6,620 nt of DNA from Thermoplasmata archaeon (GTDB lineage Archaea; Thermoplasmatota; Thermoplasmata; Halarchaeoplasmatales; Halarchaeoplasmataceae): positions 1 to 6,620 of the forward strand of contig JAFDTP010000092.1 of the NCBI GenBank assembly GCA_019594195.1, read 5' to 3'. The notes beneath the pieces were generated by a model, which did no database searches, was not told where the DNA came from, and saw only the letters and a list, made by a program, of their open reading frames with translations. Positions 1-4,663 of this stretch are shown here, piece by piece. Each line of letters begins with the position of its first letter. Within the stretch, counting starts at the first letter, position 1. A program made the position numbers and the translations under genes.

Positions 1-24
1 AAAAGAGATCAGCTTAAGAGACTA
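1..24 (+). repeat. Left terminal inverted repeat
   Basis: The sequence begins aaaagagatcagcttaag and is a perfect 24-base match to the reverse complement of 225-248. The similarity stops abruptly on the inner side, as expected for a transposon end. The outer boundary is cut by the window start. Confidence 0.85.
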
Positions 25-171
25 TTGTTTAACCATTGTTATACTAAAGTTTAACTGGAAGTTAACAAATGTAAACACTTATAAGTTGATGTACGAGATT
101 TGTTAAAATATACTAAAATTATAATTTGAGACGTTATCATTATCTAAGGTGTGATATATCTGTTATGTTAA

Positions 172-197
172 CTTGAAAAAAAAGAAGTTTTTTCGAG
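172..197. other. Internal hairpin of the MITE-like element
   Basis: The arms cttgaaaaaa (172-181) and ttttttcgag (188-197) pair over 10 positions, with one G-T wobble on this strand and an AAGAAG loop. It is the only clear internal hairpin I see in the element. On either strand it would place a T-run or A-run in an RNA stem, so it might stop read-through, but that is speculation. Confidence 0.4.
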
Positions 198-224
198 GTT
201 TTACAGATCTGACTCCTAAATTAC

Positions 225-248
225 TAGTCTCTTAAGCTGATCTCTTTT
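225..248 (-). repeat. Right terminal inverted repeat
   Basis: This is the perfect reverse complement of 1-24. It is followed by ta and then a sequence with no match to the element, so the right boundary is at 248 or 249. It contains the 6-bp palindrome cttaag. Confidence 0.85.
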
Positions 249-432
249 TATCCTCAGCTAACAAGGTATGGTTCTCAAACTAATTTCTCGAAGAGGGTTA
301 TCCTACTCTAGTTCAGCGATGTCATCTTTTACTTATTTCTCACCTACATATTACTCCGCTTTGAAAGCCTTTCCCTTGTCCGCCATCAAATTATTAAAGA
401 AATAGACTCTCATTGAGGTAGAACCGAAAGAA

Positions 433-440
433 AATTATAC
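433..440 (+). promoter_or_regulatory. Putative archaeal TATA box for the 465 ORF
   Basis: The word aattatac lies with its centre about 28 bases upstream of the ATG at 465. That is the spacing expected between a TATA box and a transcription start coinciding with the start codon (leaderless mRNA). A second AT-rich word, ttataaaa (458-465), abuts the ATG and is too close to serve. Confidence 0.35.
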
Positions 441-464
441 TAACCAATCGTAAAAGTTATAAAA

Positions 465-596
465 ATGATAGAAAAGATATCCCTTGATAGCTTCAATATA
501 AGAAGCTTTATAGAATTTTTAGAAAAAGACCGATTCACACCTCTGACCGCTTTTTTATACCTTATATTGATAGGTTTTTTAAGATCGGTATCATGA
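465..596 (+). CDS. 43-aa ORF, N-terminus-like fragment of an integral membrane protein
   Basis: The ORF starts MIEKISLDSFNIRSF and ends FLRSVS. It consists of a charged amphipathic stretch (residues 1-25, containing FLEKDRF) followed by one hydrophobic segment (about 27-40). The arrangement, a charged lead-in with a KDRFTPL-type run before the first membrane helix, resembles the start of polytopic membrane proteins such as the Yip1-domain families, and here it breaks off after one helix. A TATA-like word sits 28 bases upstream. Its TGA stop (594-596) overlaps the ATG of the next ORF (593-595) as ATGA. I infer either a remnant whose 3' part was lost in a deletion or a very small membrane protein translationally coupled to the next ORF. 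The family resemblance is by eye only. Confidence 0.4.
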   Translation: MIEKISLDSFNIRSFIEFLEKDRFTPLTAFLYLILIGFLRSVS

Positions 597-1051
597 ACAA
601 AACGTTAGATATCGAAGGATATGGATATCATGACAGTAACCTGGGGCATTGGAAACCAGCTAAAAATCCCTGGATCTGGTTCAAATTTGCTGATGAAATG
701 GCCGGAAAAAATCTTTCATTCACTCTTCTCAAGTCTAGAAAAACTGATCAGGGATTCATCCTCTTGAGCGTAGACGATGAGACACATCTGATAGAAGAAT
801 TCGATACCGAATACGATAAAAAAAAGAAAATACCTGAGGAGTTTAGAGTTTCCAGCAAATCAGAAGATATCGAGTTCGATCTTTCCGTCGAAGTCAAAAA
901 TGTTGAACTTTTAACGATAAAAGTGTTCAAGTTCATACCATTACTGAACCTGCACCTTCTCAGATGTGATTTTGATCTAGATATCAAGAGCTCGAAGGTG
1001 AACGGAAGACTCAAAACCGAAGGTTTTGGTGAGTATCCCGCTCCTGATTGA
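593..1051 (+). CDS. AttH/CrtC lipocalin-like C-terminal-half protein, possibly 5'-truncated
   Basis: This 152-aa soluble protein has no signal peptide or membrane helix. Near its start it carries GYGYHDSNLGHW (residues 9-20) and then NPWIWFKF, followed by alternating hydrophobic strand-like segments and the ending GRLKTEGFGEYP. The first motif recalls the G-GY-D-HNWG signature at the start of the second barrel half in the AttH / carotenoid 1,2-hydratase (CrtC) lipocalin-like superfamily. Those proteins are usually more than 300 aa, so only the second half would be present, and two usually conserved motif positions differ (S and L where H and W are usual). The start codon overlaps the upstream stop (ATGA) and has no good Shine-Dalgarno, so expression probably relies on coupling or the gene is a decaying remnant. 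The upstream in-frame sequence (491-592) is open but does not look like the missing half. Function unknown; CrtC-type hydratase activity should not be assumed. Confidence 0.55.
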   Translation: MNKTLDIEGYGYHDSNLGHWKPAKNPWIWFKFADEMAGKNLSFTLLKSRKTDQGFILLSVDDETHLIEEFDTEYDKKKKIPEEFRVSSKSEDIEFDLSVEVKNVELLTIKVFKFIPLLNLHLLRCDFDLDIKSSKVNGRLKTEGFGEYPAPD

Positions 1052-1068
1052 TGTTATTATTTTAGATC

Positions 1069-1118
1069 GGGGAAAACCATAACTTCAAAAAAGCTTTCCC
1101 CTGGAAAAGTGTAGGGGA
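1069..1118 (+). other. Overlapping alternative hairpins downstream of the lipocalin-like ORF
   Basis: ggggaaa (1069-1075) can pair perfectly with tttcccc (1095-1101). Part of that second arm, tcccct (1097-1102), can instead pair perfectly with agggga (1113-1118) across a 10-base loop. The two stems are mutually exclusive. They begin 18 bases after the TGA at 1051, so the simplest reading is a 3' structure or weak terminator for the upstream ORF, although no long T-run follows. This lies in the gene-free stretch 1052-1410. Confidence 0.4.
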
Positions 1119-1148
1119 TGATTTTATAGTGATAAATACTTGTAAAAT

Positions 1149-1184
1149 CGAGGAGAAACTGAAGTCAGTGGTCCAATCTCCTCG
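1149..1184. repeat. 8-bp inverted repeat with a small inner hairpin
   Basis: cgaggaga (1149-1156) and tctcctcg (1177-1184) are perfect reverse complements separated by 20 bases. Inside them, actg-aagt-cagt forms a further 4-bp hairpin. It lies in the gene-free stretch 1052-1410 and could be a structured RNA, a protein-binding site or a mobile-element relic. I see no tRNA or box C/D features around it. Confidence 0.35.
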
Positions 1185-1266
1185 GATTAGATATAGATCA
1201 TCATAGATAAAGTTCAGGATCACCGAGATCAACAGAAACTCCCTTTGGCTAATAACCATTATCACA

Positions 1267-1278
1267 CACGTGCACGTG
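1267..1278. promoter_or_regulatory. 12-bp perfect palindrome, possible operator
   Basis: CACGTGCACGTG is its own reverse complement and consists of two adjacent CACGTG hexamers. It lies about 130 bases upstream of the start of the pyruvate-kinase-C-like gene, rather far for a classical archaeal repressor site but possible for an activator. No regulator is identified. Confidence 0.25.
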
Positions 1279-1410
1279 GAAAGCCGGAAAGGAAAAGCAA
1301 CAGATTACGAGATGTCGAGCATCTCCAAATGACCTTAGATCTCATCTATTCGATAACCGTACTCAAAAAAACCTTAAACCAGAAAACATTCACCACCATA
1401 GGTGAAAGTT

Positions 1411-1956
1411 ATGATAGATACCACTGATAAGGATACTGAAGACGTTCTCCAGATCGCTAAAGAATATTCTGAAGAAAATGATATAGAGGATATAGTTGTA
1501 GCTACAACTAGAGGAGAGACCGGAGTGAAAACTGGAGAACTATTCGATGAAGACAGAAACGTCGTGGCGGTCACCCACTCTACCGGATTTAGGAACAAAG
1601 GTGAACAGGAACTCGAAGAGAAGAACAAAGAAAAGATGGAAGAGAACGGAGTAGAGATATTCACGGGTCCTATGCCTTTCCACTCGTGGAACGATCACTA
1701 CCGGAAGGAAAAAGATTCAGTGATGCCCACAACGATAATAGCGGACACCCTACGCCTTTTCGGTCAAGGTACCAAGGTATGCGTTGAGATCGTATCGATG
1801 GCTGTAGACGCAGGTCTTGTACCTCCAGAACCCGTTCTAGCTATCGCGGGAACCGGTTACGGAGCCGATACAGTTCTGCTGATCGAGGGGAAGAACAGCA
1901 GAAAGTTCTTCGACATGGAAGTAAAAGAAGTGATAGCCAAACCGACAGAACCCTAA
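1411..1956 (+). CDS. Pyruvate kinase C-terminal (alpha/beta) domain-like protein
   Basis: This soluble protein of 181 aa from ATG 1411 (184 aa from GTG 1402) corresponds to the stand-alone pyruvate kinase C-terminal-like domain found in archaea, without the catalytic TIM barrel. Visible blocks, counted from the GTG, are IVVATTRGETG (31-41), VAVTHSTGF (55-63), IADTLRLFGQGTKVCVEI (113-130), AIAGTGYGADTVLL (147-160) and a terminal VIAKP (177-181). In true pyruvate kinases this domain carries the allosteric effector site; the role of the free domain is not established, so a small-ligand or phosphate-binding role is inference. I prefer ATG 1411 because AGGTGA (1400-1405) sits 5 bases ahead of it as a Shine-Dalgarno, whereas GTG 1402 has none. 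Length and motifs look complete. The TAA stop overlaps the stop of the convergent membrane-protein gene. Confidence 0.85.
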   Translation: MIDTTDKDTEDVLQIAKEYSEENDIEDIVVATTRGETGVKTGELFDEDRNVVAVTHSTGFRNKGEQELEEKNKEKMEENGVEIFTGPMPFHSWNDHYRKEKDSVMPTTIIADTLRLFGQGTKVCVEIVSMAVDAGLVPPEPVLAIAGTGYGADTVLLIEGKNSRKFFDMEVKEVIAKPTEP

Positions 1957-2579
1957 CCCAAAAGTCTCTTTTTTATCGATCTCAACTTCTCGAAAAAGAA
2001 GTCTTTGATATCTACCAAAAGATCCCATACCTCTTTGAGGAACGTGAAGCTTTTTTGATAATACATCAAAGCGGCGACAGAGATGGTAAGGAAAAGACCC
2101 GAAGATATATCTGATACAGAAGCGTAAGTTTCCGCTGTCTCAGCAGCTGTGACCTCCTCACCCGCGGCCACGGTATCCTCCGCTAAGATAACACCCATGT
2201 CGACCGATATATCTGGTAGAGGGATAGGACCGACGAACTGGAAGAACATCTCGATCTCGAAATAATAGAAATCGCTCACCAGAGGATAGAACATCGCTAT
2301 GCCCTCACCAAGGTCCAAAATGAAGTGACTCAAGAGAAAGAAAAAAGCTATCAGTCCGTACTCACGGTATTCAGGTCGTTTTTTATCCAGATACAGGATC
2401 ACTATCAGAGGGATCAATATCACGATGAACACATTGTGAAAAAGCTGCCGACCCATCATGAAAAGATAGTCCAGATCCATGATAACTGAAAATGGCAGCA
2501 TCAGGAGTATCTTCCTGGTCTCGATCCTCAGTGCAAGGAGGATGAGGAGCGGGATAGTTATGTGTGCGAAAGTGTCCAT
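1953..2579 (-). CDS. DUF457/YdjM-type integral membrane protein (putative metal-dependent hydrolase)
   Basis: This 208-aa polytopic membrane protein resembles the YdjM/DUF457 family, often labelled membrane-bound metal-dependent hydrolase. Conserved-looking polar residues fit that family: H6 in the first helix, DLDYLF with D35 and D37, RQLFHN with R44 and H48, and HFILD with H85 and D89, followed by an MFYPL segment (96-100) typical of these proteins. Hydrophobic segments lie near 4-20, 24-40, 48-64, 74-90 and 160-174; the C-terminal 25 residues are basic and probably cytoplasmic. Between the last helices is an Ala/Glu/Thr-rich hydrophilic insert (about 133-156). The enzymatic label is family convention and no substrate is known. 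The gene follows the PLP-enzyme gene by 52 bp on the same strand but has its own TATA-like element about 27 bases before the ATG and no Shine-Dalgarno, suggesting a leaderless mRNA. Confidence 0.8.
   Translation of the reverse strand: MDTFAHITIPLLILLALRIETRKILLMLPFSVIMDLDYLFMMGRQLFHNVFIVILIPLIVILYLDKKRPEYREYGLIAFFFLLSHFILDLGEGIAMFYPLVSDFYYFEIEMFFQFVGPIPLPDISVDMGVILAEDTVAAGEEVTAAETAETYASVSDISSGLFLTISVAALMYYQKSFTFLKEVWDLLVDIKDFFFEKLRSIKKRLLG
1969..1974 (+). terminator. T-run after the pyruvate-kinase-C-like gene
   Basis: A TTTTTT tract starts 13 bases after the TAA (1954-1956), preceded by agtctc. Archaeal RNA polymerase can terminate on such T-runs without a hairpin. The tract lies inside the 3' end of the opposing membrane-protein gene because the two stops overlap. 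Confidence 0.4.
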
Positions 2580-2600
2580 CTAAGGATATCACTGCCTTTC

Positions 2601-2612
2601 GGATATAAAAAA
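2601..2612 (-). promoter_or_regulatory. TATA box of the DUF457 gene overlapping a T6 terminator tract
   Basis: Read on the minus strand, this is TTTTTTATATCC. Its TATA part is centred about 27 bases upstream of the ATG at 2579, the right distance for a leaderless archaeal transcript. The T6 tract (2612 to 2607) begins 20 bases after the stop of the PLP-enzyme gene (2634-2632) and could end that transcript. One short tract may therefore serve both roles. Confidence 0.45.
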
Positions 2613-2631
2613 CTTGACTGAGATATTTCAA

Positions 2632-3669
2632 TCAATCGTAAAGGTCTCCGACTATCTCTTCTTCAGCGAATATAGCTGGGGTACCACCGGTATGCCAGAA
2701 TACAACGGTACTATCCTCATCGATCTTTCCTTCATCTAAATGATCCATCAGGCCCGCCATAGCCTTTGCGGTATAAGCCGGTCCCAAAAATATACCCTCT
2801 TGCCTAGCCACCTTTTTTGTCGCTCTTATAGAGCCCTCAAAAGGTACGTCATATCCCGGGCCGTAATGGTCCGTATCGATCCTTATCTCTCCCGGGTCTA
2901 TTGATGCGTTTTCGACGCCCAGCTTTTCTTGCACTTTCTCACTCATATCAGATATCTTTTTTTTGATATCTGGGAAAGTAGGAGATACACTGAAAGGAAG
3001 GATCTCTACGTCAAGGTCCAATATCTTTTTACCCATCATCAATCCAGTATATGTACCACTTGTACCGTTCGCATGAACTATATGATCGACATCCTCTCCG
3101 AGTTCATCCAGCTGTTCAACAAGTTCACCCATAGCCCAAACGAAACCCAATGTTCCGTTGCGATCAAAACCACCTGAAGGACATTCGTAACATCTATGAC
3201 CCTCTTCCTCCAGCTCTTCTATCCTTTTACCGCCTCTTTCCATCGCCTTGTCCAAGGACTTACCTATATCGTCGAGTTCACCTACAACAAAATGGATCTC
3301 AGCGTCCATTATCCTGTCTAGATGTAAATTGGCCTTGAAGTCTTCAGGTTCTTCATCCCCGACTAAAAAGAGAACGGGCTCGATATCGAACTTCTTACAT
3401 GCAGCGGTCAACTGGCGACAATGATTGGACTGATAACCCCCGTAGGTCACTATATGATCACAGTCTCTTTCCAAAGCTTCGGCCAGTATGAATTCCAGCT
3501 TCCTGACTTTGTTACCTCCAAATCCCGGACCTGAAAGATCGTCTCTTTTCATGAAAAGATCTATATCATATTCTTCGCTGAGATCATCTAATCTCTGAAG
3601 TGGTGTCGGGAAGAAACCTATATCTACTCTTGGTACAGGCTCAAAAAGATCCTCCATCCAGTTATCCAT
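2632..3669 (-). CDS. PLP-dependent D-cysteine desulfhydrase / ACC deaminase family enzyme
   Basis: This 345-aa cytosolic fold-type II PLP enzyme has a length normal for the family. Visible features are MKRDDLSGPGFGGNKVRKLE (40-59) with K54 as the probable PLP-binding lysine, YQSNHCRQ (79-86) with S81 at the position of the ACC deaminase nucleophile, the phosphate-binding loop NGTSGTYTG (201-209), GPAYTAKAM (296-304), and FWHTGGTPA (324-332). ACC deaminase usually has Glu after the active-site Tyr and Leu before the second GG; here T300 and T327 occupy those places, as in D-cysteine desulfhydrase. I therefore infer an alpha,beta-elimination enzyme acting on D-cysteine or a similar amino acid such as cysteate, not ACC deaminase. 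The gene is divergent from cyanophycinase with 146 bp between starts. The ATG at 3669 gives the expected N-terminus; a TATA-like word lies 35 bases upstream. Confidence 0.85.
   Translation of the reverse strand: MDNWMEDLFEPVPRVDIGFFPTPLQRLDDLSEEYDIDLFMKRDDLSGPGFGGNKVRKLEFILAEALERDCDHIVTYGGYQSNHCRQLTAACKKFDIEPVLFLVGDEEPEDFKANLHLDRIMDAEIHFVVGELDDIGKSLDKAMERGGKRIEELEEEGHRCYECPSGGFDRNGTLGFVWAMGELVEQLDELGEDVDHIVHANGTSGTYTGLMMGKKILDLDVEILPFSVSPTFPDIKKKISDMSEKVQEKLGVENASIDPGEIRIDTDHYGPGYDVPFEGSIRATKKVARQEGIFLGPAYTAKAMAGLMDHLDEGKIDEDSTVVFWHTGGTPAIFAEEEIVGDLYD
2949..2972. repeat. Perfect 8-bp inverted repeat with T8/A8 loop inside the PLP-enzyme gene
   Basis: CAGATATC (2949-2956) and GATATCTG (2965-2972) flank eight Ts, giving a symmetric 24-base structure. 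On the coding (minus) strand the loop is A8, within the codons for PDIKKKISD. It may be a chance product of codon choice, but the stem is perfect and the homopolymer is a slippage risk. Confidence 0.5.
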
Positions 3670-3700
3670 ATTACCATCGGTTCGCTTTACATCAACTCCT

Positions 3701-3709
3701 ATATTTATG
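3701..3709 (-). promoter_or_regulatory. TATA box for the PLP-enzyme gene
   Basis: On the minus strand this reads cataaatat, centred about 35 bases upstream of the ATG at 3669. It would give a leader of roughly 9 bases, so no Shine-Dalgarno is expected, and I see only a weak GGT before the ATG. Confidence 0.4.
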
Positions 3710-3764
3710 TATTGGGCGGAGGTCTGTTGAAAGAAAACTTCTTATTTCACTTTAGACAAGAAGG

Positions 3765-3770
3765 TTTATA
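3765..3770 (+). promoter_or_regulatory. TATA box for cyanophycinase, with a nearby inverted repeat
   Basis: tttata lies about 49 bases before the ATG at 3816, predicting a start near 3793 and a leader of about 23 bases that contains the Shine-Dalgarno AGAGGT (3801-3806). A second AT-rich word, catataaaa (3793-3801), is too close to the start to be the TATA box of a transcript keeping the SD. Just upstream, cttctt (3738-3743) and aagaag (3758-3763) form a 6-bp inverted repeat with a 14-base spacer that could be an operator between the two divergent promoters. Confidence 0.4.
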
Positions 3771-3815
3771 CAGAGGTTATTTGATTTAAAACCATATAAA
3801 AGAGGTATTACCGAT

Positions 3816-4637
3816 ATGTCTAAAGGGCCTTTGATAACCGTCGGCGGCAAGATGGACTTGTCAGTGGACGGTGCTATATTGAACGAATTCATAGAGATAG
3901 TCGAGGATCGCTGTGGCGATTCACCGACGATCGGGATACTCCCTACTGCGAGTCAAAGACCAGAAAAAACACTCGACCGGTATTCAGAGGTCTTCGAAAG
4001 CAAGGGGGCAGATTCCATCGCTATGAACCCGGAGAGTAGAGAAGAGGCGAACAGTGAAGCTATGATAGAAAAGGCCCTAGAAGCCGATGCGTACTTTTTT
4101 TCAGGGGGAAACCAGTTAAGGATAACCACTATCCTCGGAGGTACCAGCCTTACAGAAGAGATACGGAGAAAAAATTTGAAGGGGCATCCGATAGGAGGAA
4201 CGAGTGCCGGCGCCGTATGCATGACCAATCTGATGATAGCTTACGGTGAGAGCAAAGACGCCCTTATGGCCGGTGTGGTCGAACTCACCCACGGACTCCA
4301 TTTCCTTTCGAAGACCGTTATAGACACTCACTTCACAGCAAGGGGCAGGTTCCCTAGACTGGTTCACATAGTAGTAGAGAATCCTATCACTCTCGGTATT
4401 GGTTTGGGAGAAAATACTGCCGCGATATGGGATTTTGAAGATGATAAATTCAGGGTGGTAGGGAGCAGGAATATAATGGTGGTGGATGGACAAAACATAA
4501 AACACACTAACGTTTCAGAGATCGGTCCAGATACTCCTCTGCATGCGGAAGGCATAACCGTACATATCCTCTCGAACGGCTGTGGTTTTGATTTAGAAAG
4601 AAAAAAGCCTATTTTTCCAGAAAATAATAAAAAATAG
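3816..4637 (+). CDS. cphB: Cyanophycinase
   Basis: This 273-aa protein is a full-length intracellular-type cyanophycinase (peptidase family S51), which hydrolyses cyanophycin, multi-L-arginyl-poly-L-aspartate, to beta-Asp-Arg dipeptides. Key motifs are YFFSGGNQLRIT (93-104), the nucleophile elbow GGTSAGA with S130 (127-133), DTHFTARGRFPRL with H172 (170-182), and GIGLGENTA with E199 (194-202). S130, H172 and E199 sit exactly two positions below the Ser132, His174 and Glu201 triad I recall for Synechocystis CphB, so the active site looks complete and collinear. Arg176, Arg178 and Arg181 match the arginines of its substrate pocket. There is no signal peptide, consistent with mobilising an internal store rather than eating external polymer. 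A Shine-Dalgarno AGAGGT ends 9 bases before the ATG. The gene converges on the cyanophycin synthetase gene 26 bp downstream. Confidence 0.95.
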   Translation: MSKGPLITVGGKMDLSVDGAILNEFIEIVEDRCGDSPTIGILPTASQRPEKTLDRYSEVFESKGADSIAMNPESREEANSEAMIEKALEADAYFFSGGNQLRITTILGGTSLTEEIRRKNLKGHPIGGTSAGAVCMTNLMIAYGESKDALMAGVVELTHGLHFLSKTVIDTHFTARGRFPRLVHIVVENPITLGIGLGENTAAIWDFEDDKFRVVGSRNIMVVDGQNIKHTNVSEIGPDTPLHAEGITVHILSNGCGFDLERKKPIFPENNKK

Positions 4638-4654
4638 AAAAGTTTTTGTTTTTA
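4618..4654. terminator. Bidirectional T-rich terminator between cphB and cphA
   Basis: Just after the cphB stop (4635-4637) the plus strand reads gtttttgttttta (4642-4654), two T5 tracts. On the other strand the A-rich bases 4618-4641, which include the last codons of cphB, give long T-runs for transcripts leaving cphA. The intergenic gap is only 26 bp, so both genes must terminate here. Confidence 0.55.
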
Positions 4655-4663
4655 TCAGAGCGG

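Larger units (their letters stand above)
1..248. mobile_element. MITE-like non-coding element with 24-bp perfect terminal inverted repeats
   Basis: The first 24 bases are exactly the reverse complement of 225-248, which gives a 248-bp element with perfect ends and an AT-rich interior. The interior carries no plausible ORF in any frame; it is full of short gttaac/gtttaac-like words and one internal hairpin (172-197). Size, perfect ends and lack of coding capacity fit a miniature inverted-repeat transposable element (MITE) or a heavily deleted insertion sequence. The window begins at or just inside the left end: base 249 is a further T, so the repeat could be at least one base longer. A target-site duplication therefore cannot be tested. 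I do not recognise the parent transposon family. Confidence 0.7.

Noticed and set aside
268..405. 45-codon plus-strand ORF (ATG 268) with an aagg just upstream
   Set aside because: Composition is Ser/Tyr-rich, there is no recognisable family, and it lies in a low-GC stretch beside the MITE-like element. The region 249-464 shows no convincing gene in any frame.
1119..1132. gatgatttta/gtgataa words as possible box C of a C/D RNA
   Set aside because: There is no matching box D or C'/D' arrangement at suitable spacing.
1402..1410. GTG 1402 as the start of the pyruvate-kinase-C-like gene
   Set aside because: The GTG is part of the AGGTGA that serves as Shine-Dalgarno for ATG 1411 and has none of its own. 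It adds only MKV, so the product is almost unchanged.
1197..1427. Open plus-strand frame, with a TTG start at 1245, running into the pyruvate-kinase-C-like gene
   Set aside because: It is basic and His-rich, has no good start or Shine-Dalgarno, and overlaps the start of a well-supported gene. A worn transposase C-terminus is conceivable but I cannot support it.
2632..3669. Annotation as ACC deaminase
   Set aside because: The Glu and Leu expected after the active-site Tyr and in the GG loop of ACC deaminase are both Thr here.
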